A stretch of 64,000 bases of DNA, from assembly GCA_014155875.1 (NCBI GenBank), contig JACEFZ010013481.1, positions 91,001-155,000 on the forward strand, in the 5' to 3' direction. The notes beneath the pieces were generated by a model. The model searched no databases. It was not told the origin of the DNA and saw only the letters and a list, made by a program, of their open reading frames with translations. Source of the stretch: Cepaea nemoralis. Lineage: Eukaryota > Mollusca > Gastropoda > Stylommatophora > Helicidae. Each line of letters starts with the position of its first letter. Positions within the stretch are counted from its first letter, which is position 1. The position numbers and the translations under genes were made by a program. Below, in pieces: positions 23,605 through 33,095 of the stretch.

Positions 23605-24165
23605 ACTCTGTGGGTAGCGGGGTAGGTGTATTCGCTATCAAAGGAAAGGTAAAGTGCCTCCTTCCCTCCGCTAGCCTACGGGACACCCTTGGGCAAGGTG
23701 GAGTACCCGTTTATCCTCCAGATCAGGGTTACGTGAAGCCATGGGTGCAGGTAGTGAATGATGTTGAAGAGCAGCCAATAGATAGTTGTAGGTTATGGTC
23801 TCCAGCTTCACTACGGTAGGCAGAGGATCTCTTTTTTCACCCCCAAACCATACATAGTTGTAGGTTATGGTCTCCAACTTCACAACGGTAGGCAGAGGAT
23901 CTCTTATTTTGGAGACAATGGCTACGGTCATCGACCAGTATGGTCACTGCTAGGAAGGAAAGCAATGGCAAACTACCTTCTTTACAGATGCCAAGAATAT
24001 CATGTGCTGCAGTCTTATCGATAATCAGAAGTAAATACCTGGATGGCTTGGCCACGTGGCATGGTCGAGACAGGAACACAGAGCTGATCCACGACTCTGG
24101 TGATCGAGTGCGATGGCAGAACATGACCGCCCACGCTTATCGGTATGGCACATGATGGATGGATG
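23605..24165 (+). mobile_element. Composite retroposon ending in the RTE-like LINE 3' end
   Basis: A 560-bp insert in the 28-bp array. The left 180 bp is GC-rich. It is followed by a roughly 53-bp segment present twice (about 23782-23834 and 23851-23906, both containing GTAGGTTATGGTCTCCA). Then comes AAAGCAATGGCAAACTACC-type sequence, and at about 24031-24155 the same 3' end as the LINE at 2438-2563, with a GGAT-repeat tail. ATAACAACTCT lies on both sides and could be the TSD, but it is also part of the array. This looks like a SINE or chimeric retrocopy using the LINE's 3' end. Confidence 0.65.
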
Positions 24166-24455
24166 GATAACAACTCTTGTATAACAACTATAGAATAACA
24201 AATCTTGTATAACAACTCTTGTATAACAACACTTGTACAACAACTATAGTATAGCAACTATAGTATAACAACTATATAATAACAAATCTTGTATAACAAT
24301 TATAGTATAACAACTATAGTATAATACATGTTGTATAATAACTATAGTATAATAACTCTTATATAATAACTATACTATAACAACTCTTGTATAACAATTC
24401 TTCTACACCAACTCTTGTATAACAACTCTTGTATAACAACTACAGCATACAAACT
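24166..24455. repeat. 28-bp dimeric minisatellite, right part
   Basis: A more divergent continuation of the 21886-23604 array (AACAACTATAGTAT, AACAACTCTTGTAT) after the composite retroposon. It ends about 70 bases before the first host exon. A C16 tract follows at about 24471-24486. Confidence 0.9.
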
Positions 24456-24525
24456 GGTACATGGCATGACACCCCCCCCCCCCCCCAAGCTGGTAGTGTA
24501 GCTATGGTCCTGTCTGTGTCTCCAG

Positions 24526-24670
24526 GTATAGTCCACTCCACCTGACCACCACAGGTCGCCTGTTGGCGGACTTTGCGGCCATGAACAGCACCAACCTCAG
24601 CACGGAGGCCGCAGTCACCTGCCTCAAGCAACTGCCGCTGTCGCAAGTCTTCTTTCAGAGTTGGTTGAAG
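24526..24670 (+). CDS. SLC51A: SLC51A (OST-alpha)-like gene, candidate exon 1 of 3 in the window
   Basis: A 145-bp GC-rich open segment flanked by TGTCTGTGTCTCCAG (acceptor) and AAG/GTTTCT (weak donor). Only one frame is open. It encodes 48 residues including LLADFAAMNSTNLS, with candidate N-glycosylation sites, and TCLKQLPLSQVFFQSWLK. In OST-alpha proteins the extracellular N-terminus has a Cys followed by a short amphipathic stretch just before the first membrane span; the spacing here fits. The donor leaves phase 0, whereas exon 2 from its best acceptor (32916) needs one extra base. Either the donor is GA/GTTGGT inside the exon (24655/24656), or exon 2 starts later. This exon is less certain than the next two. 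Confidence 0.6.
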
Positions 24671-26542
24671 GTTTCTGTCTCAACACCAAGATAATTTTTT
24701 CATTCATCTCAACACCTAGATAATTTTGTTCATTCATCTCAACACCTAGATGATTTTGTTCATTCATCTCAACACCTAGATAATTTTGTTCATTCATCTC
24801 AAAACCTAGATAATCTTGCTTATTAATCTCAACACCTAGATAATCTTGTTTATTAATCTCAACACCTAAATAATATTGTTCATTGGTCTCAACACTAGAT
24901 AATCTCGTTCATTGATCACGACACTTAGATAATCTTGTTTGTTGAACTCAACACTCAGATAATTTCGTTCATTGATCTCAACACCTAAATAATCTTGTTT
25001 ATTTATCTCAACACCTAGATAATTTTGTTCATTCATCTCAACACCTAGATACTTTTGTTCATTCATCTCAAAACCTAGATAATCTTTTTTATTGATCTCA
25101 TCACCTAGATAATCTTGTTTATTAATCTCAACACCTAGATAATGTCGTTCATTTATCTCACCACTTAGATAATCGTTTTTATTGATCTCAACACCTAGAC
25201 AATCTCGTTCATTGATCTCAATACTTAGATAATTTTGTTTATTGATCTCAACACCTAAATAATCTTGTTCATTGGTCTCAACACTAGATAACCTCGTTCA
25301 TTTATCTCAACACCTAAATGATCTTTTTTATTTATCTCAACACCTAGATAATCTTGTTCATTGTTCTTAACACTGAGATAATCTTGTTCAATTATCTCAA
25401 CACCTAGATAATCTTGTTCAATTATCTCAACAATTAAATAATTTTGCTCAATGATCTCAACACCTAGATAATTTTGTTCATTGTTCTCAACACCTAGGTA
25501 ATTTGTTCAATTATCTCAACATCTGGGTAATTTTGTTCATTAATCTAAACACCTGGATAATCATGTTAAATGCTCCCAACACCTAGATAATCTTGTGCAT
25601 TATTCTCAACACTAAATAATTTTGTTAATTAATCTCAACACCTAGATAATTTTGTTCAATGATCTCAGCACTAGCTAATCTTGTTCAGTTATCTCAACAC
25701 TGATAATCCTGTTCAGTTATCTCAACATCTAAATAATCTTGTTCAATGATCTCAACACCTAGAAAATCTTGTTCAATAATCTCAACACTAGATAATCCTG
25801 TTCAGTTATCTCAACATCTAAATAATCTTGTTCATTGATCTCAACACCTATATAATCTTGTTCAGTTATCTCAACACTGATAATCCTGTTCAGTTATCTC
25901 AACATCTAAATAATCTTGTTCAATGATCTCAACACCTAGAAAATCTTGTTCAATAATCTCAACACTAGATAATCCTGTTCAGTTATCTCAACATCTAAAT
26001 AATCTTGTTCAATGATCTCAACACCTAGAAAATCTTGTTCAATAATCTCAACACTAGATAATCCTGTTCAGTTATCTCAACATCTAAATAATCTTGTTCA
26101 TTGATCTCAACACCTATATAATCTTGTTCAGTTATCTCAACACACTGATAATCCTGTTCAGTTATCTCAACATCTAAATAATCTTGTTCAATGATCTCAA
26201 CACCTAGAAAATCTTGTTCAATAATCTCAACACTAGATAATCCTGTTCAGTTATCTCAACATCTAAATAATCTTGTTCATTGATCTCAACACCTAGATGA
26301 TCTTGTTCAATGAACTCCGCACCTATATAATCTTGTTCAATTATCTCAACACCTAGATGATCTTGTTCAATGAACTCCGCACCTATATAATCTTGTTCAA
26401 TTATCTCAATACCTAGGTGAACTTGTTCAATGATCGCAACACCTATATAATCTTGTTCAATTATCTCAATACCTAGGTGAACTTGTTCAATGATCGCAAC
26501 ACCTAGATAATCTTGTTCATTTTTCTCAACACCTAGATAATA
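24671..26542. repeat. 30-bp minisatellite starting at the exon 1 donor (about 62 units)
   Basis: The unit carries ATCTCAACACCTAGATAAT followed by (C/T)TTGTTCATT. The first partial unit starts within 10 bases of the splice donor. Between about 25680 and 26300 three units form a higher-order block of roughly 89 bases marked by AATCCTGTTCAG and CACCTAGAAAAT, repeated several times. The array continues after an LTR element at 30493-30672. It forms the 5' part of intron 1 of the transporter gene. Confidence 0.95.
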
Positions 26543-26547
26543 GTGTT

Positions 26548-27155
26548 TGTCAGCATCCCCAATAAGACCTTACAGGAGTAAGGAGTTAACACTAGGCTAG
26601 TAGAGAGACACCCAGACAGGGAAGACACCGACTACTATTAATAACCTCACCGGGAGACACATTTGTGTCAGACCAGAGGTCAACAAGTACGGATGAGCGA
26701 GGGCTTTCCCCAAGCAATTGGGTTGCTGGTCCTTACGAGTAACCGTGATATGCCAGGTTACTCAAACTCACCAGCCGGCGTGCTGGCAAGACCAGGCACG
26801 CAATAATAGCGACTGCACGGAGGGTAAAGGTGTCCGTGCTTGTCCACGCTATGTGTAGCGGGACAGACTGACTGGAGACGGTAGAGAGGTCGGACGTATC
26901 CTTGACCAATACGATAGCTTTCTAGGCCATAGGCAAACATAGGGCTATATCATTTAGATTGTGTAATGCTAGCATCATCTATCATCACGTTGATGTATTC
27001 ATATTGTGTAACAATGATGAACCCTAACGCTTGTAGAGCCATTCACATGGCGGCTCTGAATAAATTGCATTCCTTTCGCAAATGTCATGAATTGTTATTT
27101 CGTGCAGTGCGAAAGTAGCGGAGTCTTGAAAGCTGCAGCGCACAAGTCGCTGACA
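26548..27155 (+). repeat. 5' LTR of the LARD-like element
   Basis: 608 bp, the direct repeat of 29885-30492, with TGTCAGC/GCTGACA ends. It directly follows the TSD GTGTT. Confidence 0.95.
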
Positions 27156-27170
27156 GGCTAGACCTCGAAT

Positions 27171-27184
27171 TGGTGTCAGAATGG
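27171..27184 (+). other. Primer-binding site, tRNA-Leu type
   Basis: TGGTGTCAGAATGG lies 15 bases inside the 5' LTR. The first eleven bases are complementary to the 3' end of tRNA-Leu(CAG) including CCA, as known from metazoan tRNA sequences. It fixes the element's plus orientation. Confidence 0.75.
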
Positions 27185-29865
27185 TCAAAGAATCAACGCA
27201 AGCTGCGAATTAGGGTCAGAACACATTGAACGTTTCTGAACAGCCATAGCAGGCAGTTGTAGTAATATTCAACGAGCAGTTAACGCCAACATGCAAGTGG
27301 TATTATAAACCACTGAACGAACGCTAACTATCGATTGATATTACAAAATTCTGTACCAGAATTAATTCAATGCACGTTTCAACATTTGTGATGTGTGATA
27401 TATTGCAAAGTAATACAAATTTATTGTGATGCATATTATAAATTAAATTGTTTCCTTGTGGTGAATTATACGATCGCCAATTTTGTGGAGTGTGATCCAC
27501 AATTGAGTCAAATTAGATCGGTAAAGTGTGAAATTCTACCAATATTATTTAGAAAGTGTGGTATTATACTAAAAGCAATTGAAATGTATAAAAACATCAG
27601 AGAAAGTTTCATCGATTCTTGGCAGGAGCACAGTTTGTAATCCAATCCGATAACTCTCCATTGTCTGTGATGCAATCTGGACAATCCTACCAACAATAGA
27701 ATTTACAGGTGGTGCTTTAATTCTCCAAATTATACGTTTACCATCCAGCATTTAAAAGGGAGATTAAATACGATTGCAGACATTTTTGAGTCGTCCTTCA
27801 TCATTCAAATACCTGAGTTACAGGAAGGAAGCGACCATACACCACCAGAAACAGTGACACTGTAATGTTGAATAACCAAGTGCCATGTGTGGTGGGTAAG
27901 ACATATCGTAAGTGCGTTACCTATCGCCTGATACTTGACTTGTGTGAATAGAACGTGTTATGAAAGTGTAACGAACAGACGCAATTAACTGCGCTGAGAC
28001 ACACGTAATTTAGATTGGGAAACTAACGCAAGAGGACAGCGAACCCAGCTTAGACCCCGAATCTAGAACTTATTGAACCCACGCTTAGACCCCGAATAAC
28101 ATACAGGGTCAGCTACGCCTACATAATGTGGTAGGCAACTATATTAATACACTATCCTTCAAGAAGAGCATTAAGACTTTGGCGGAATGAACTATGTTAG
28201 AATAGTCTACAAAGAGATTTGCTCTAGCTTCACAACGCAGAGGAGGACGTCAACTTAGTGTAATTAGATATAGAAATGTAACTGTGATATATGTACATTA
28301 TTATTTTATTTACAGTATCTATAACTTCATTTTCTTATTTATTCTATTGCAAATTATGTAAAACGCATATATAACGTTATTTTCTTATTTGCGTAGGTAG
28401 AAATCACCATCATTTAATTAATAACCCATTTATTAAAATTATCCATTATAGAAATACATTATTAGATCTTATATTAGTTAATTAACTTATAATCATAAGC
28501 ATTATTACATCCATTTAGCTAATATATCATTTCAAAACTAATACCAATCATTTAGGAATTATCATCTTTTTCACAAGTAACATTTAAGGTAATTAACCCA
28601 TTTCGCTTAAATGAAAGTAGTAGTAAATTATTTCCCTTGAGGTAGTTAGATCAGCACACCAAAGTATGGAAGTTACTATGTCAGATCGGTAGACAAACCA
28701 TCCTTATAACGATGTATATTTTTTGTACAGACATGACGCGTGTAAACAAAACGCACAGTCATTTGGGCGTGATTACTGTTAGAATTCAGCCAATCATTTA
28801 ATTATATATATATTGTTTATGTATTAATACTATGAAACATATTTTAATGGCGAGAGAATGAATGAGTGAAAGAACAGTAAAAAAGGGTATGAAGAGATGA
28901 ATGAAAGAAGAGAAAATGCGAGGAGAGAATGAAAAAAACTTAGTAAACAGGAAAGGAAGAGAGCGAGGAGAGAGAAAACAGCGGAAAATTTTTTTTCCAC
29001 CGCTGGAAAGGTCTTATTTGACTTGTCTGTGTCATGTGTGTTTCCAATGTGTTGTCAGGGTTTTTATATGTGTTGCAGTCACACTTTAGCAGAGTATAGA
29101 GAGAACGTACTTTGAGCTTCAGAAAACGGAGTTGTGGTCACAAATAAAAATAACGAACGTTTGTAACCACAATAAACCGATTTGCGGCGCTCGAAGGAAC
29201 ACACACATTAGTACACTAACGCATACACATGTTAGACAGTTAAGTACACTGTAGTTTATTAGAAAACACGCAAACAAACAGGAAAACGAACACATAAAGT
29301 TGCACACACCAATTAAGTTCAAAGAACAATAAACTCTAAATTCAGGGACACAATAAATAATCAGAAACCTAAATGTAACAGTAAATATAGCTTTTTTCAC
29401 ATGCGGAAGCAAGAAGGTGAACAGTAGAGCTATGTGTTATAGAGTTGGAGGGGATATTGATGGGAACATGAACACTTGATGCTCATGTGTTGTACTCATA
29501 ATAGAGTCAACTAGTGTGTGGGTTGTCATTTTGGGCAATAGGAGGAACAGGTCAAGACGGAAGTCAGTGGGTGGAAGTCAAAAGACATAGGGTCAAACGA
29601 CAGAAGCCAGGACATAAGTCATAAGACAACGGTTTCCGGTTCACTACCAATCCTTAAGATATCTATAAATCCAACTATACTGAGACATGGGCTACTAAAT
29701 CAGCCAAGTGAAAAGATAGAACACTGTGAATAAAGGTAGAAGATATTGTTCTATCCCCAAACTAGAAAGTTCTATACTTATTGGAGATCTGACAAAATTG
29801 GGACAACCAATTTTTCTTTTGTGACCAAGAAGTGTTACAAAGATGAGAAAGGGGAAGTAACACTT
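27185..29865 (+). other. Non-coding interior of the LARD-like element
   Basis: AT-rich at 28260-28620, purine-rich at 28850-28990, otherwise mixed. The longest frames are 60-97 codons and none resembles gag, protease, RT or integrase. Nothing else recognisable is seen. Confidence 0.75.
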
Positions 29866-29884
29866 CGCGGAGAGGAGGGGACCC
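29866..29884 (+). other. Polypurine tract of the LARD-like element
   Basis: CGCGGAGAGGAGGGGACCC immediately precedes the 3' LTR. Its position and purine content fit a plus-strand primer. Confidence 0.75.
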
Positions 29885-30492
29885 TGTCAGCATCCCCAAT
29901 AAGACCTTACAGGAGTAAGGAGTTAACACTAGGCTAGTAGAGAGACACCCAGACAGGGAAGACACCGACTACTATTAATAACCTCACTGGGAGACACATT
30001 TATGTCAGACCAGAGGTCAACAAGTACGGATGAGCGAGGGCTTTCCCCAAGCAATTGGGTTGCTGGACCTTACCGAGTAACCGTGATATGCCAGGTTACT
30101 CAACTCACCAGCCGGCGTGCTGGCAAGACCAGGCACGCAATAATAGCGACTGCACGGAGGGTAAAAGTGTCCGTGCTTGTCCACGCTATGTGTAGCGGGA
30201 CAGACTGACTGGAGACGGTAGAGAGGTCGGACGTATCCTTGACCAATACGATAGCTTTCTAGGCCATAGGCAAACATAGGGCTATATCATTTAGATTGTG
30301 TAATGCTAGCATCATCTATCATCACGTTGATGTATTCATATTGTGTAACAATGATGAACCCTAACGCTTGTAGAGCCATTCACATGTCGGCTCTGAATAA
30401 ATTGCATTCCTTTCGCAAATGTCATGAATTGTTATTTCGTGCAGTGCGAAAGTAGCGGAGTCTTGAAAGCTGCAGCGCACAAGTCGCTGACA
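29885..30492 (+). repeat. 3' LTR of the LARD-like element
   Basis: The 608-bp partner of 26548-27155, followed by the TSD GTGTT and by resumed 30-bp minisatellite units. Confidence 0.95.
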
Positions 30493-30672
30493 GTGTTCAA
30501 TGATCTCAACACCCAGGTAATCGTTTTCAGTGACATCAACGCCTAGATAATCTTGGTCATTATTCTCAACACCTAGATAATCTTGTTTAATTACCTCAAC
30601 ACCTAGAAACTCTTGTTCAATGTTCTCAACACTGAGATAATCTTGTTCAATTATCTCAACATCTAGATATCA
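30493..30672. repeat. 30-bp minisatellite, right remnant (about 6 units)
   Basis: The same unit as 24671-26542, resuming after the LTR element with more divergent copies and ending where a LINE fragment begins. Confidence 0.88.
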
Positions 30673-30790
30673 GCATAAGCACAGCGAATGAACCCTTTAG
30701 GACCACTACAGTACATTAAAAAGATAGTGTCAGACAAGGCTGTGTGCTGACTGATTTGTGTTCACTATACAGTCAGCCTACATTGTGTTC
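30673..30790 (+). pseudogene. RTE-like LINE reverse transcriptase fragment at the head of a minisatellite
   Basis: Translation gives NEPFRTTTVH, a stop, then KDSVRQGCVLTDLCSLYS. This corresponds to the RT motif at bases 3-90 of the window (VRQGCVMSPDLFSLYS). At the DNA level both loci contain CTATACAGT directly after this motif. The fragment runs without a break into the first units of the 27-bp array, so the array's monomer appears to be amplified LINE sequence. Confidence 0.75.
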
Positions 30791-32820
30791 ACTATACAGT
30801 CAGCCTACATTGTGTTCACTATACAGTCAGCCTACATTGTGTTCACTATACAGTCAGCCTACATTGTGTTCACTATACAGTCAGCCTACATTGTGTTCAC
30901 TATACAGTCAGCCTACATTGTGTTCACTATACAGTCAGCCTACATTGTGTTCACTATACAGTCAGCCTACATTGTGTTCACTATACAGTCAGCCTACATT
31001 GTGTTCACTATACAGTCAGCCTACATTGTGTTCACTATACAGTCAGCCTACATTGTGTTCACTATACAGTCAGCCTACATTGTGTTCACTATACAGTCAG
31101 CCTACATTGTGTTCACTATACAGTCAGCCTACATTGTGTTCACTATACAGTCAGCCTACATTGTGTTCACTATACAGTAGTCAGCCTACATTGTGTTCAC
31201 TATACAGTCAGCCTACATTGTGTTCACTATACAGTCAGCCTACATTGTGTTCACTATACAGTCAGCCTACATTGTGTTCACTATACAGTCAGCCTACATT
31301 GTGTTCACTATACAGTCAGCCTACATTGTGTTCACTATACAGTCAGCCTACATTGTGTTCACTATACAGTCAGCCTACATTGTGTTCACTATACAGTCAG
31401 CCTACATTGTGTTCACTATACAGTCAGCCTACATTGTGTTCACTATACAGTCAGCCCTACATTGTGTTTCTCTATACAGTCAGCCACATTGTGTTCACTA
31501 TACAGTCAGCCTACATTGTGTTCACTATACAGTCAGCCTAACTTGTGTTCACTATACAGTCAGCCTACATTGTGTTCACTATACAGTCAGCCTACATTGT
31601 GTTCACTATACAGTCAGCCTACATTGTGTTCTCTATACAGTCGCCTACATTGTGTTCTCTATACAGTCAGCCTACATTGTGTTTCACTATACAGTCAGCC
31701 TACATTGTGTTCTCTATACAGTCAGCCTACATTGTGTTCTCTATACAGTCAGCCTACATTGTGTTCTCTATACAGTCAGCCTACATTGTGTTCACTATAC
31801 AGTCAGCCTACCATTGTGTTCACTTATACAGTCAGCCTACATTGTGTTCCCTATACAGTCAGTCTACATTGTGTTCACTATACAGTCAGTCTACATTGTG
31901 TTCACTATACAGTCAGCCTACATTGTGTTCTCTATACAGTCAGCCTACATTGTGTTCACTACACAGTCAGCCTACATGGTGTTCTCTATACAGTCAGCCT
32001 ACATGGTGTTCACTATACAGTCAGCCTACATTGTGTTCACTATACAGTCAGCCTACATTGTGTTCACTATACAGTCAGCCTACAATGTGTTCACTATATA
32101 GTCAGCCTACATTGTGTTCTCTATACAGTCAGCCTACATTGTGTTCTCTATACAGTCAGCCTACATTGTGTTCTCTATACAGTCAGCCTACATGGTGTTC
32201 ACTATACAGTCAGCCTACATGGTGTTCACTATACAGTCAGCCTACATGGTGTTCACTATACAGTCAGCCTACATTGTGTTCACTATACAGTCAGCCTACA
32301 TTGTGTTCTCTATACAGTCAGCCTACATTGTGTTCTCTATACAGTCAGCCTACATTGTGTTCTCTATACAGTCAGCCTACATGGTGTTCACTATACAGTC
32401 AGCCTACATGGTGTTCACTATACAGTCAGCCTACATTGTGTTCACTATACAGTCAGCCTACATTGTGTTCACTATACAGTCAGCCTACATTGTGTTCACT
32501 ATACAGTCAGCCTACATTGTTGTTCACTATACAGTCAGCCTACATTGTGTTCACTATACAGTCAGCCTACATTGTGTTCACTATACAGTCAGCCTACATT
32601 GTGTTCACTATACAGTCAGCCTACATTGTGTTCACTATACAGTCAGCCTACTTTGTGTTCACTATACAGTCAGCCTACATTGTGTTCACTATACAGTCAG
32701 CCTACATTGTGTTCACTATACAGTCAGCCTACATTGTGTTCACTATACAGTCAGCCTACATTGTGTTCTCTATACAGTCAGCCTACATTGTGTTCTCTAT
32801 ACAGTCAGCCTACATTGTGT
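30755..32820. repeat. 27-bp minisatellite (about 76 units)
   Basis: The unit carries TTCACTATACAGTCAGCC followed by TACATTGTG. The left half (to about 31450) is almost perfectly homogeneous. The right half contains TTCTCTATACAG and ATGGTG variants in small blocks plus a few indels. Twenty-seven is a multiple of three and the unit is stop-free in the plus frames, giving artefactual peptides (CSLYSQPTL). It fills the 3' part of intron 1 and ends about 95 bases before exon 2. Confidence 0.96.
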
Positions 32821-32915
32821 TCAAGACAGAAGGAACTGCAGGCATAATAAGTATATCACCAGTCATCATGGTAACAATAGCAACCTAACCAATGGCATAT
32901 ATGGTTGACCCGCAG

Positions 32916-33073
32916 ATATCACAGTCACGGAGAGGGCCCTGATCGTCCTGTGCTCCGTGGTGACTGTGCTGACTGTCCTTGAGTTCCTTGAGAAGGTCAG
33001 CTATGTCCTCCGCCAGTACCAAACCTCCAAGGCCATCATGTACAAGACCATACATGTACTGGGCACTTACCCG
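32916..33073 (+). CDS. SLC51A: SLC51A (OST-alpha)-like gene, exon 2 of 3 in the window
   Basis: A GC-rich exon flanked by CCCGCAG (acceptor; a CCTAAC branch-point-like word lies about 30 bases upstream) and CCG/GTAATT (donor, phase 0). It encodes [33 protein letters not shown] and [16 protein letters not shown]. The layout is a first membrane span, FLE-x-x-x-Y, a short basic loop, and a Tyr-Pro just before the next span. This matches the start of the OST-alpha/TMEM184 fold (vertebrate OST-alpha has FLEDAVYLYKN and SSAPTVVS at these points). OST-alpha pairs with a beta subunit to export bile acids and steroid conjugates at the basolateral membrane; the substrate in this animal is unknown. A TMEM184-type paralogue is the main alternative. 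Confidence 0.72.
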
Positions 33074-33095
33074 GTAATTATTGCTTCTCTCTACG

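Larger units (their letters stand above)
26548..30492 (+). mobile_element. Non-autonomous LTR retrotransposon (LARD-like) in the 30-bp array
   Basis: A 3945-bp element with 608-bp direct LTRs (26548-27155 and 29885-30492) that start TGTCAGC and end GCTGACA. It is flanked by the exact 5-bp TSD GTGTT (26543-26547, 30493-30497). A primer site and polypurine tract are present, but the 2.73-kb interior encodes no gag or pol. It must depend on another element for enzymes. Large non-coding LTR elements of this kind are called LARDs. By eye the LTRs differ at about seven positions, so insertion is fairly recent. It sits within intron 1 of the SLC51A-like gene in the same orientation. Confidence 0.93.

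Noticed and set aside
27395..27640. An 81-codon frame inside the LARD-like element that could be a small gag
   Set aside because: No Cys-His knuckle, coiled coil or known gag block; the length is expected by chance in AT-rich DNA.
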